Positions 52,866 through 63,060 of a DNA stretch of 64,000 nucleotides are shown one piece after another. Source of the DNA: Hermodice carunculata (lineage: Eukaryota > Annelida > Polychaeta > Eunicida > Amphinomidae); NCBI GenBank assembly GCA_964020975.1, contig OZ026613.1:67772692-67836691 (forward strand). Reading direction: 5' to 3'. The translations under genes and the position numbers were made by a program. The notes beneath the pieces were generated by a model that saw only the letters and a list, made by a program, of their open reading frames with translations, did not search any database and had not been told where the DNA came from. Numbering within the stretch: the first letter of the stretch is position 1; the number at the start of each line of letters is the position of its first letter.

Positions 52866-55800
52866 TTACAATATAAATCGGCGTGTTTCAACAACAAAAT
52901 TTTGCATTGCTCTGAAAATTACTGTATTGCATTCTTCTGAAAGTTCTTTACTCCCGAACAGTAAAATACTACATAGTCTGTCACTTGCAACATGCATTAT
53001 AAGGTTTGGATTAACACCAGGGGCTAACAAAGGAGTGATGGTAAGCAGGAGCTTCTTTCTCTCCTGGACATATTTAGGGCAGTAGAGACAAAAATGTTTG
53101 AAATCCTCAGTTGGGTGGGAGCAGGCACAGGTTGGCTGTTGAATGATATTTACTTTATGGAGATCGGAATTAAGTCTAGAGAATCCTAATCGTAACTGGG
53201 TATGACAGATGTTAGCAAATCGCTGACCATGGGAGTAGAAATCTGGAGCAATGTCGGCCGCTAGCAGAGTGGCTTTGAGTTTCGACTTAAAGATTTGAAG
53301 GGAAAGGGAGTTACGGATATCAGTGGGGAGATTATTCCATAGTTTGGTGGCATCAGGGAGAAAGGAATTTTCAAACCGCTGGGTTCGGCATTTGATGGGG
53401 CGAAGGTTGCTGATAGGCCTATGGCGAAACGTATGACCAGCCATGGCGGGGTTGCGAGGTATAAGGTTGGATAGGTAGGAAGGAGTTAAGTTAAAATACA
53501 TTTTGTAGAAAAGGATTAATTTGAAATATTTGCGTCTACTGGCTAGTGTGGGCCAACCAAGTTCGTCTAAGAGTTTGTTATGGGATGTGTGCCTTAATGC
53601 ACCAGTGCATATTTTAGCTGCCTCGTACTGAATCGACTCAAGTAAATCACTCAGACCTTGCCCACAATTATCAAAGATAACACAACCATATTCAAGAATT
53701 GGCCGAACCATTGAGAAATATAATCTTTCCAGTGTTTTTCGGGATAACTTAAATTTGAATCTTCGAAGAAGTCCAATACGCTGGCTGGCTTTGTTTGTGA
53801 TGCGTGTGATATGCGCACGCCAGGAAAGATTGTTGGCTAGAGTAATTCCAAGGTGAGTGTGGGTGTCTTCCTCTGGTATGACTGTACCACCTAGAAGGAC
53901 AGGGGGATGATAAGGTTTATTGATTTTGGCCGAGAAAATAACTGAAATGGATTTTAAGGCATTAAAAACCATGCGCCATAATTTACCCCAGTGGTAAATA
54001 AATGAGAGATTTGTGTTCAAGTGGTGTGCCGAATCGGTAGGATTTTGAACTATCTCAAGTAGACTAGTGTCATCGGCGAAGATGCGGACATCACAGGTCA
54101 AGTCATCTACAATATCATTTATATAGACAAGAAACAATAAGGGACCCAGAATTGATCCCTGAGGTACGCCGGCCTGAACAGGAAGCCAAGAGGAGGTACG
54201 CCCGTGGATAATAACACGTTGAAAGCGGTTTGACAGGTAACAGTTTATCCACATAAGAAGTCCTTCAGATAACCCCAGTTGTCGTAGTTTGAAGAGGAGG
54301 CCTACATGCCACACTTTGTCAAAGGCTTTCGTGATATCTAAGAATACCATTCTGGCCTCCTTGGAATTTTCAAGCCCATTGTAGATATTGTGGAGAATAC
54401 TTATTAGTTGGTTGGTAGTTGAATCATTAGCTTTAAACCCAGAGTTCTTATCAGTTAGTAGGTTGTTGCCTATTAGATATTCATAAAGAAAATTAAAGAC
54501 CAGTCGCTCGAAAACTTTCGATACGTTGCACAGCAGTGAAATTGGACGATAGTTACTCTTGATTTGTTTATTCGATTTTTTAAACACAGGGCAGATATTA
54601 GAGCGTTTCCAAGAGTCGGGAAATTGAGAGACACTGAGAGACAGGTTGAAAATTTTTGTTAAGGGCTTGGAGATCGAGTCAGCAGTATTTTTTAGGAGAG
54701 TGTTGCCAATATTGTCGGGTCCTGAGGCAGAAGTTAATCTCAAGGAGAGCAAAACTTTCCTGACACTTTCTTCATTGAGCGTGAAATCACTCATGCGTGC
54801 CTCAGTACGATAGGTAAAGTTTGGCAGGGGAGGTGCATCATTATCGGCATGGGTAACGCATTGACTAGCGAAGTAAGTATTAAATACTTCACACTTTTCG
54901 GTGATGCTAGAGATAATTCTACTGTCTTCAACAATAGGAGGTATGTCTTCATGGATTTTGCAACCTAGTAAGGACTTAGATAAGTTCCACCATTGTTTGG
55001 GATTCATATCATCTTTATCTAATTGTGTACGTAATTTAGAAAAGTAGGAGTTTATTGACACTTTTATTGCATTGACAACCTTATTGCGTCGCTTTTTGTA
55101 AAACTGGTAAAACCTGTCAATGTTGGCACAGACTTCAAGAGTGAAAGGGCGAGGAGTTTGAGTTAATTTCTTAAAACGTTTCCATGCACGATTACGCTGA
55201 CGCATAAGTTTTTTAATTTCAGCTGTTATCCAAGGTTTATCCTTTGGTCGTATGGTAACTTCTTTGTATGGGATAAACTCTTTGGCAGTTTTTAGGAAGA
55301 GGTCAGACCAGTAGGATACCACGTCATCAATGGAATCGAAGACGTTGAAGGCAGTGTTCCAGGGAGCAGAAGATAGGGTATTATTAAGACCTCGAAAATC
55401 AGCTTTTTTGAAATTCCAAACACCTCTTTTAAACGAACGGTCTCTGTGGTAGGAGAGTGAAAAGGAGCAGAAAATAACCGAGTGATCAGAGTTAGAAATA
55501 GGAGCTAAGACTCCACTGTCCAGGATAAGTCCAGGCGAGTCAGTGATCAGAAGGTCCAACAGACTAGTTGAGTATTCGTTTATTCTGGTAGGTTCGTCTA
55601 TTATCTGAAAAAGATTTAATTGAGCTACGAGATTGAAGAGAGACATGCCAAGTTCACTATTTTGATGAGTGGAGTTCCAGTCAACACACCTGTCATTGAA
55701 GTCACCTGTGAGTATCAATATATGCGGGTTACTTTCGATGGCGGATGAGATGGAATTAAACAGAGACTCAAGAAAAGTATCACGTATCTCTGCTGGTTGA

Positions 55801-56414
55801 CCGGGAGGTCGATAGTAATTACCTATCAGAACTGGCCCACGTTGGGTCGAGATTTCCACCCAGATACATTCACAGTTTGGACCTTCGAGATCGAGACGCC
55901 GTGTACTAGGTAAGCATGTATGTATGTAAGTTAAGAGGCCGCCTCCTCTCCCGGTTGGGCGGTCTCTTCTGAAGGGAGGTTGAAAATTATCAATATGAAG
56001 GAGTTGGTCCGGATAACTCTCATCTAGCCAAGTTTCAGAAATAGTAATTATATTAAAGTTTTCAGTTTGAGCGAGGCATTGTATTTCATCAATTTTCCCA
56101 TCGCTTTTGATGCTGCGAACGTTACAATGACATAACTTCAATTGATTGACATTATAAGTATCACTAGGGCCTGGGTTGGGATGAACGTCAGTGGATAAGG
56201 CAAAGTTTTTGTATAGTACGTATAAGATGTGTCGTGAGCACAAGAACCCACAAAAGATGAAGTTTGCAAGTAGCATTACCATAATACAGTAGGAATTGGT
56301 GATCTGATTGCTTACTGAGGGACAAGCAAAGTAAACAGAATGCGTTTTATACGAGACAGAACGAGTTATAAAGAGGCCAATGGCCACTCTGTATTGTTCG
56401 GTGCTACAACTCAT
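52866..56414 (-). CDS. LINE ORF2: APE endonuclease and reverse transcriptase, 1,182 residues
   Basis: An uninterrupted frame from the ATG at 56,414. The N-terminus has a hydrophobic stretch (residues ~44-57) and STDVHPNPGP at 75-84, a 2A-like motif. The APE-type endonuclease spans ~92-310 (CHCNVRS, ISETWLDESY, LTGDFNDRCVDWN, ISNSDHSVIFC). RT spans ~590-830 (SNYRPISLLCNVSKVFERLV, MVFLDITKAFDKVWH, AGVPQGSILGPLLFLVYIND, IFADDTS). A thumb follows (MVRPILEYGCVIFDNC), then LWNNLPTDIRNSLSLQIFKS and a C-terminal CACSHPTEDFKHFCLYCP Cys/His motif near 1,095. Such proteins nick target DNA and copy their RNA in place. All key catalytic motifs look intact. The family is best called CR1-like within the Jockey superfamily; the exact clade needs a tree. 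Confidence 0.93.
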   Translation of the reverse strand: MSCSTEQYRVAIGLFITRSVSYKTHSVYFACPSVSNQITNSYCIMVMLLANFIFCGFLCSRHILYVLYKNFALSTDVHPNPGPSDTYNVNQLKLCHCNVRSIKSDGKIDEIQCLAQTENFNIITISETWLDESYPDQLLHIDNFQPPFRRDRPTGRGGGLLTYIHTCLPSTRRLDLEGPNCECIWVEISTQRGPVLIGNYYRPPGQPAEIRDTFLESLFNSISSAIESNPHILILTGDFNDRCVDWNSTHQNSELGMSLFNLVAQLNLFQIIDEPTRINEYSTSLLDLLITDSPGLILDSGVLAPISNSDHSVIFCSFSLSYHRDRSFKRGVWNFKKADFRGLNNTLSSAPWNTAFNVFDSIDDVVSYWSDLFLKTAKEFIPYKEVTIRPKDKPWITAEIKKLMRQRNRAWKRFKKLTQTPRPFTLEVCANIDRFYQFYKKRRNKVVNAIKVSINSYFSKLRTQLDKDDMNPKQWWNLSKSLLGCKIHEDIPPIVEDSRIISSITEKCEVFNTYFASQCVTHADNDAPPLPNFTYRTEARMSDFTLNEESVRKVLLSLRLTSASGPDNIGNTLLKNTADSISKPLTKIFNLSLSVSQFPDSWKRSNICPVFKKSNKQIKSNYRPISLLCNVSKVFERLVFNFLYEYLIGNNLLTDKNSGFKANDSTTNQLISILHNIYNGLENSKEARMVFLDITKAFDKVWHVGLLFKLRQLGLSEGLLMWINCYLSNRFQRVIIHGRTSSWLPVQAGVPQGSILGPLLFLVYINDIVDDLTCDVRIFADDTSLLEIVQNPTDSAHHLNTNLSFIYHWGKLWRMVFNALKSISVIFSAKINKPYHPPVLLGGTVIPEEDTHTHLGITLANNLSWRAHITRITNKASQRIGLLRRFKFKLSRKTLERLYFSMVRPILEYGCVIFDNCGQGLSDLLESIQYEAAKICTGALRHTSHNKLLDELGWPTLASRRKYFKLILFYKMYFNLTPSYLSNLIPRNPAMAGHTFRHRPISNLRPIKCRTQRFENSFLPDATKLWNNLPTDIRNSLSLQIFKSKLKATLLAADIAPDFYSHGQRFANICHTQLRLGFSRLNSDLHKVNIIQQPTCACSHPTEDFKHFCLYCPKYVQERKKLLLTITPLLAPGVNPNLIMHVASDRLCSILLFGSKELSEECNTVIFRAMQNFVVETRRFIL

Positions 56415-56669
56415 GGAGACAATAGTATAATGAATATCCGTCCTGCAAACACCCGGTATAATACAATAAGATAATGAACCTCAAACGGAGCGCTGATGTA
56501 AACCCAGCGGCTTGTGTGTTGCTTGCACTATGGTCAGACCAATCAGATACTAGTTGACCTTGGTACCATACCGTTACCATGTAATCAAGTTTCAATGGAA
56601 ATATCATATAAAGTGACATAGTCATAATAATAAACATACATGTGTAGGACAGACCAAAAACAGATGTGT

Positions 56670-57010
56670 TCGGCCAGAAAAGCCCCTCAATTTAAAGCTG
56701 CCTAAATTTGCAAAGTAGACTTTCATGTCCAATGCGTCAAACGCTTTGCTGATATCAAGGATCATCATTCTGGCTTATCTTTGCAGTTCGACACCACTAT
56801 ATATGTCATGTCATGAAGAATTCCAAGAAGTTGATTTATCCTTGAATCTTTTGGCCGAAACCCTACTTTTTAGACATCACAAGTTCATAACGTATGAAAT
56901 ACTCATATAAGACGACACAGATTAAGCATAAAAAAACTTAAGAAACGTTGCCTGTCGTTTTTTTTTTAAACAAAGGACACATATTTGACTTTTTCCACAT
57001 GCATGAAAGT
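56670..57010 (-). mobile_element. older CR1-like LINE, upstream part
   Basis: On the minus strand, across frames: WKKSNMCPLFKKK, LYEYFIRYELVMSKK, INQLLGILHDM, MILDISKAFDALDMKVY and KLRGFSG. These are RT blocks that continue in the piece at 52,345-51,390 once the younger LINE is removed. Broken in several places. Confidence 0.78.
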
Positions 57011-57019
57011 ATAAACCTC

Positions 57020-57475
57020 ATTGAACTGCGGAGGGCATTAACAGCAAAGGTACGTTTGCGTTTGTAAAAAAATTGTACAGTCGTTCCAGCTTAAAAGAAC
57101 ATTCCCGCCGTGAAAAGCTTCACAAATTCGTGAAATTTGTACTAAATAAAACTTTATCGCGAAATGTTATGATCAAGTTTTGCGATATACCGCTGGATTT
57201 TGCCTCCCAAACAGCGCACTCCGAGTTAAAATTCACATTTCAGGTTTAGCGCCATGCTTCTTTTTTCATGCCTCCAATCACACTGAATGGGCTGTAAATG
57301 GAGAGTTACGTTTCAGCTTGTGACGTCAGTGCAGACAACTCATTCTGAGCGCATACTGTGTCATGCACTGGTAGCCCTGTATTTTTGTCGTTGCAACGCT
57401 CGAGTGACAGGTGATTGTTTACCTTGTGGGGACCATACCCAAGCTTCAAAGCATGCCTCAATGCTCTGCTTACAT
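57020..57475. other. no gene recognised
   Basis: Between two LINEs. A plus-strand open run at 57,287-57,481 has no recognisable domain. Confidence 0.45.
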
Positions 57476-57825
57476 GATTGATATACTTTATTTCTTTAAA
57501 GAGGATTAGAAAAGTAGCCAAAGGCTAATACAAATTCTTCTCCTCGTGTAAATACAAAATATATACAAATATAACCGTACATAGAGTAACATAAAGAGAA
57601 AAAAAAGTGTAAAAGACAATAAGATACAACATAAAATGACAAAATACACAGTTATACGTAACACATGGGATCACAATATAATACAAGATCGCAAACTGCC
57701 ATAATACTGGAAAGTCGGACACATAGGACAGAAAAAAAAATTTGATAAGCGACAAATAATTGAACATATTTGGGTATATTTATATATATATACAATGGAT
57801 ACTAATGTGCATACGCCACAGATGA

Positions 57826-57985
57826 CGACTGAAGGGGAGGTACCAGTTCGACTAAAGAACTAGGGTTACTGTTTGGCGCGGCCGAAGCACGATGGCGGCA
57901 TGCCCACACTGCCACTGTAGAGCCACCATTGCGCCCCACAGCTCGGGTGTTCTTTCCCCGCCTTGTCATTGTCAGCCACCTGCAG
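57826..57985 (-). promoter_or_regulatory. conserved LINE 3' UTR block, copy 2
   Basis: Blocks GACAATGACAAGGCGGGG, GAACACCCGAGCT, GGCTCTACAGTGGCAGTGTG, GTGCTTCGGCCGCGCC and ACCTCCCCTTCAGTCG are in the same order and near-identical spacing as at 52,628-52,765. Sequences on either side, including the end of the ORF and the terminal tail, are much less alike. Confidence 0.8.
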
Positions 57986-59239
57986 CGTGCTTATACTATT
58001 TGTAATATAAAGGACTAATTAACTGATTTATACATGAGCATACTTATGACATAATTTTATGGTCTACAATAAATAAATAAATACAATGTGACTAACCAGT
58101 GTCATCAGTGTCACCTCCCCTTAAGAACTTTTTGAATCTTAAAGTGCTCATTATGTATTGACCTGACGCATCCATTAAAGAACAGTTACTGAGGAATGTA
58201 GCAGATGGGGTACCGAATAGAAGTCAATTGATTTTCTCGGTTTGACGTAAAGTTTCGAAAATAATACCTGTGTTGCCAGTGGCAAGAATTTCAGAGACCC
58301 TCGTCAGAAGAACTTGTCTATGAGTGTTGTAAACTGGACACTGCAGCATATAATGAATAATAGTTTCGGCCCGAAAGCCACAAGAGCAAGCTGGAGAGTC
58401 ACATAGGTTTCATGAATAAAGATGAGCATTAAGAGCACTGAAGTCAACTTTCAGACGATTTAACAAAATATTGAGCTTCCGAGGTCCGTGTCTTAGGTGA
58501 GCGAGTCTGGATGGAAAATATATGACTTAAACTGATGTTTTAAAAGTATTTAAAGATGGAGCATTCCTTTCTGGAAGTGGAAGTGTATTCCACAGGCGAG
58601 TGGTTGATGGAAAGAAAGAATTCTTAAATCTCAATTTACGCAAGTGCACTAATGTGCGATCATTAATGTTTCTGAGCGGGTAATTAACCCTATCTGCGAT
58701 ATGAACAGGAATTAAGTCTTGAAGGTATTGAGGGCATGTGCCAGTAACAATTTTATAATACATAACAAGCTTGATACATTTCCGTCTATCTTCCAGAGTC
58801 GCCCACCCCAAACAATTTGCTATTTTGACTTGACTAGATGTTTTCATCGCATCAGATACATACAAAGATGCTTTGTATTGGACAAACTCTATTTGTTTCG
58901 AACCTTTCTGTGAGCAATTGTCAAAAATAAGTACAGCATATTCAAGGATGGGCCGAATAAATGACGTATACATACTTTCTAATGCATTGCATGGTAATAA
59001 GGAAGAACAATATCATGCAACCCAAACGTGATGATACATTGCTGCAAATATAATTAATGTGACTGTCCCAGGATAAGTTTGCAGAGAGAATTACACCAAG
59101 ATGTTTGTGCTCATGAACACGTTTTGCAGGTTCGTTCAAAAATATCAACGGGTCATGAGCTGTTTTTTTGTTTTTTTTTTAAACAGAGACAATCATTATG
59201 TCTGTGTGCCAACACAGACATACTGCTTTTCTAGGGATT

Positions 59240-59262
59240 CTTTATTTCTTTCTTTCCTTTCT

Positions 59263-59351
<89 letters not shown>

Positions 59352-59380
59352 TTTCTTTCTTTCTTTCTTTCTTTCTTTAC
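59240..59380. repeat. (CTTT)n microsatellite
   Basis: TTTC units inside the Helitron-like element. The other copies have a GAAA-rich tract at the same place, so it is part of the element's plan. Confidence 0.96.
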
Positions 59381-59579
59381 AGGCAAATTTATCCGACATT
59401 TCATTTGAAAAGTATTACACGCAGAAACTCCAAACTTGGCACAATTATACTTCTATGGGTGAAGTCTGGCCTTTTTATAATGAGAGGTCATGCTTTTGAA
59501 AATTATGCAAATGAGGGCTAATTAAAGTTTTAAATCTTCAATGTCTTATGTACTATAGTAGATGTGGTTCCGAGTGTAT

Positions 59580-60185
59580 AGGAATTCGATCATAGCCAGG
59601 TAAAGGTCATCTCAAAGGTCAAGGTCATGTCAAGGTCAAAGGTCATGTCAAGGTCAAAGGTTAATTTCAAGCCAAAATGTCATTTTTGAGGTCAAGGTTC
59701 ACTTCAGGTAGAGGTCATCTCAAGGTCAAAGATCATTTCAAGGTTAGAGGCCACTTTTGATGGTTGCGTTCTTCTTGCCACAACTTGGTCAATTTTTATC
59801 CAATTTTGATCATGTTGGGCTCAAACTGTAGCTATTGTACACTGCACATTTTTGAAACTTACATGTGACCTCTAAAGGTCAAAGGTCAAGGTCATTTCGA
59901 CCTTTGAATGTTTCGTCCAGCCATAACTTGGACAATTTCCATCCAATTCTAATCATGTTAGACTCAAATTGTAGGTATTGCAACACTGTACGTTTTTATA
60001 AGAACATATAACCTCAATAGGGCAAAGGTCAAGGTCATTTGACCCTTTGAAAGTTTCATCTTGTCAAAACTTGGTCAATTTTCATCCGATTTGGTTCATG
60101 TTGGGCTTAAAATTGTGGGTATTGTAACACTATGCAATTTACATGTGACCTGTAAAGGTCAAAGGTCAAGGTCATTTGGACTTTG
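59580..60185. repeat. AGGTCA-rich block and 144-bp minisatellite
   Basis: 59,590-59,760 has about a dozen AGGTCA words at short intervals. From 59,760 on, units of 143-144 nt are marked by the TATTG landmark at 59,834, 59,977 and 60,121. AGGTCAAAGGTCA, a perfect direct repeat with one-base spacing, starts at 59,875 and 60,155. Confidence 0.9.
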
Positions 60186-60890
60186 AAATTTGCATCCAGG
60201 CATAGGCGTAAAGTGATGTGAAGTACCAAAGGATAAAAGTTGTAGCATTTAATATTTACAACTTTTGAAGGCACACAGACAGATTTGCTTTGAAGCAAAT
60301 CTTCTTTTCTAGTTTCTTCTGTATTACTTGGGTAAAAACAGCTTTCCATTTCTTACCCAATTCTTTTACAACAGATAAGTTTTCGTTCAGACTGACAGTC
60401 TTTTCTTCAGATGTGTTAACAATTTCATATAAAGTTGTGTCATCAGCAAATAGATAAGCTTTACAAGTTAAATCATCGACGAGATCGTTTATAAAAACAA
60501 GAAACAGCAACGGCCCGAGAACATTTCCTTGAGGGACACCAGATTATATTGTTACCCAGTTGGAGGAACAACCTTCAAGTACTACCCTTTGCTTCCTGAA
60601 CCTTAAATATGATTTAACCCATGACAAAAAAGGGCCGCGGACTCCAAATTCACGTAATTTATGTAGTAGACCACGATGCCACACACGGTCAAAGGCTTTT
60701 GATACATCCAGAAAGACCATCCTTACTTCTTTACCTTGATCAATAGCTTTGCATAATTCGTGGACTATGATAATCAGTTGATATACAGTCGAATCTATTT
60801 TTTTTAACCCTGAATTACAGGGAGTCAACAGATCTTTAGAAGAAAGAAAGTTGTATAACCTTTTAAATATGCAGTTCTCAAATACTTTCG

Positions 60891-61347
60891 CAGTGTTGCC
60901 AACCTGGTGAATGTATATTTTCGGGAGATTATGAACTGACGAGCGGCGTTAAGCAGCGGAGCCTTCTTAGGAGCGAAAAAAACAAAACAAATAGACATCA
61001 AAATATGCATTTTTGTGGCATTTAAGGGTACTTGGATTAAAGTTTCAGTATGCCGCGAGATGCACAGCAGCTTAATTTGCCTTTAGCCCCAAGGGACCTC
61101 CCCATGCTCTGTAAGCTTGCAGCCGTAAGCTTACAGAGCGTGGGGAGGTCCCTTGGGGCTAAATTTGCCTTTAAAATGTCACAATGTGAAGCATATTTGT
61201 TAAAAAATTACCATATTATGTTTCTAGAATGCCATTTGTGGTGATTTTCGTGAGATTCTTGGATTAATTCGGGAGTCGGGAGAGTAGACAGCATATGCCT
61301 AAATTCTTGGGAGACTCCCGGATAATTCGGGAGGGTTGGCAACACTG
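60891..61347. mobile_element. TIR (MITE-like) DNA transposon, hAT-like ends
   Basis: Starts CAGTGTTGCCAACC and ends GGTTGGCAACACTG, perfect 14-bp terminal inverted repeats. It is flanked by CTTTCG at 60,885-60,890 and 61,348-61,353, a 6-bp target duplication. The empty site restores the host LINE reading PMSKVFENCI. No transposase. CAGTGTTG ends are common in hAT elements, which usually duplicate 8 bp, though subgroups with 5-6 bp are known. Confidence 0.85.
61074..61173. repeat. near-perfect 37-bp-arm hairpin flanked by 12-bp direct repeats
   Basis: Arms are 61,082-61,118 and 61,127-61,163 with one mismatch and an 8-nt loop. The word AATTTGCCTTTA occurs at 61,074-61,085 and 61,162-61,173, overlapping the arm ends. 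It sits in the middle of the TIR element at 60,891-61,347. Confidence 0.93.
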
Positions 61348-61639
61348 CTTTCGACATTGGACACAGAGGAGACACAAGTCTATAGTTTTTTGAGCAATGG
61401 GTGTCCAAGCAGCTCAGCAAACCACTTGTAAGACATATGGTGAAGCAAAGTTGAAATGAAATGATTGAGTTACCAGTATTAGTGGTGACTAAAGTTGCAT
61501 AACGTTGCATGGAGTTGAAGTGAATATGACTAGCACATTACTATTTATGAGGGCGACATGTGTGACCAAAGAATGTTCTGAGATGGAAGCATAACTCTGT
61601 CATGAATTTGCTAAGAAGCCGCCGTCATTGTTCTGGCAG

Positions 61640-63060
61640 CCACCCTCAAGTCAAAAGTGAGTATGCATATACAAATTCCCAATGGTGCTCATTTCATACT
61701 TGATGGGGCCGCCTCCTCCATACTTTGCCCTAGCCTGTTAATGCCACATATGACAATGTTTGTGACCATTATGTGTCATGTGTATTGGCGTATTATTGGC
61801 AAGAGGCTACTGTGGTATTTTTACGGATATGAAAATAATTCCTCAACAAAAGCAGCTGAACAACAGCACTGTGCACAGCAAAAAAACATTGGCTGATATC
61901 CTATTTGAGTTCAAAATGAAAGCCAATGTACGCAAGAAGGCTTTTCTGGCCAATGCCAAGATCAAAGCCTGTCTGATAGACAAACTGTTTCAAAAATTTG
62001 AAAACAAAGGTCTAAACGTAATGGAGAGCACTGCAGATGCAGACTGGCTAATCCCATCATCTGCGATGCACACTGCTCAAATGTAACGGGTACCTGTTGT
62101 TGTAGTAGGCACTAATACTGATTTATTGGCCATGATGATTGCCCAGTCCAGCCCAAAAATGGAACTGTATATGCTTTTTGGTTGGAACCCCTTGCAAATG
62201 TACAACATTGCTGAAATTCAGACAGCCGTTCATGACATAAAGTGTCAGATAATGTTTGCACATGCAATCACAGGCTGTGACACTGTATCAGCTTTCTACA
62301 ATCAGGATAGGAAAAAGCCCTTGCTCTGTTAGCCAATCGTGACAGCCGGGGTTGCCTAAATGCCTTCTCTCCGCCAAAAAGTACACATGATCAAATTGCA
62401 TATGCTGGTGAGCTGTTTTTACTTATATGGAGCTGTCAAATATTGCACAGTCGAACGGTTCCAGCCAAAGTAAGAGCGACTATATATCCTTTGGTTCCGA
62501 GGCCAGAATGAGACAAAAGAAAAAAGTGAAGTAAAAAACACGAACTGCTGTACATAACTCGGTATGGACATAAATATCGGACGGAAACGGAATAGACTAT
62601 TATATATACTATTTGCTCAAATATTTAACTTCAATATTTGACAGGAGCTACTCAAGCAAAGTCCCTGGACAATTAACGGTACACAATGTATTTCCGATCT
62701 GTTCATAGGTCTTCTTTATCTTCAACTTTCAAGGTAGAATCTCTCCCACCCACATGCTCAGCTACAAAATTCCATAGTTTCCGTGCATACCATATGGTAC
62801 AGCCATGGTAAGGAAATGAGCTGCCTCCAACAGACTGGGGTTGGCAACACAGGGAGGGATTACTGGTTCCAGTTGAAAGTGACAAGCCTGTTGCTCCCAT
62901 GAAAGTATTAAAGATGGTGTCTTGTGGCTGCAAGGCAGGGTGTGGAAGATCATGTGGATGTGCCAAGCCTGGCTTGGAGTGTTCTCATCTGTGCGCTGTT
63001 TCCGGCGGTTATACTTGTAAAAATTCTCACCAAGTTGACATGCAGAATGAATAAAATGGA
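61640..63060 (+). pseudogene. repetitive 'GCDT' / Cys-rich-tail protein, decayed
   Basis: Across several frames the plus strand follows a multicopy animal protein type that I recognise but whose function is uncharacterised. It shows YENNSSTKAAEQQH, KKAFLANAKIKACLIDKLFQ, ESTADADWLIPSSA, VPVVVVGTNTDLLAMMIAQ, MFAHAITGCDTVSAFY, then LPPTCSATKFHSFRAYHMVQ, LPPTDWGWQHREGLLVPVES and a Cys-rich tail SCGCKAGCGRSCGCAKPGLE. The middle (DADvlI, DTDLL, GCDTTSA) recalls a PIN-like nuclease fold. It is broken by stops and at least one frameshift near 62,325. Probably mobile-element linked. Confidence 0.7.

Larger units (their letters stand above)
52352..56660 (-). mobile_element. full-frame CR1-like LINE inserted in an older LINE
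   Basis: The element runs from a short 5' leader (about 245 nt above the ATG at 56,414) through one long ORF to a ~510-nt 3' UTR ending GAAAATAAATATGTTTAAAC. Both flanks are halves of an older LINE: KLRGFSG at 56,680 and LKLISSYLSN at 52,340, adjacent in relatives. This defines the insertion to within tens of bases. No second ORF (ORF1) is seen, so it is either 5' truncated or a single-ORF type. A target duplication is not clear by eye. Confidence 0.88.
59193..60312 (+). mobile_element. non-autonomous Helitron-like element, copy 3
   Basis: The best-preserved copy. The 5' end is A|TCATTATGTCTGTGTGCC with a perfect palindrome (TATGTCTGTGT, GCCA, ACACAGACATA) at 59,197-59,222. A (CTTT)n run, an AGGTCA-rich block and 144-bp minisatellite units follow. 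The 3' end is a hairpin AGATTTGCTT / AAGCAAATCT at 60,281-60,302, then TCTTTT and CTAG, with T next. Removing it with an A|T empty site rejoins the host LINE (KAVFTQVIQKK to HDPLIFLNEPAKRV) without a target duplication, as Helitrons do. It has no coding capacity. Confidence 0.78.
57480..61450 (-). mobile_element. CR1-like LINE of another subfamily, interrupted by two DNA elements
   Basis: After taking out the insertions at 59,193-60,312 and 60,891-61,347, the minus strand reads in order: NYRLVSPLCPMSK and VFENCIFKRLYNFLSS, LDVSKAFDRVWHRGLL, LFLVFINDLVDDLTC, YLFADDTTLYEIV (catalytic box kept), HKHLGVILSANLSWDSHI, SFIRPILEYAVLIFDNC, LWNTLPLPERNAPSLNTFK and CSCGFRAETIIHYMLQCPVY. It is 5' truncated and has frame breaks. 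Its 3' UTR holds the block shared with the intact LINE. Confidence 0.87.
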
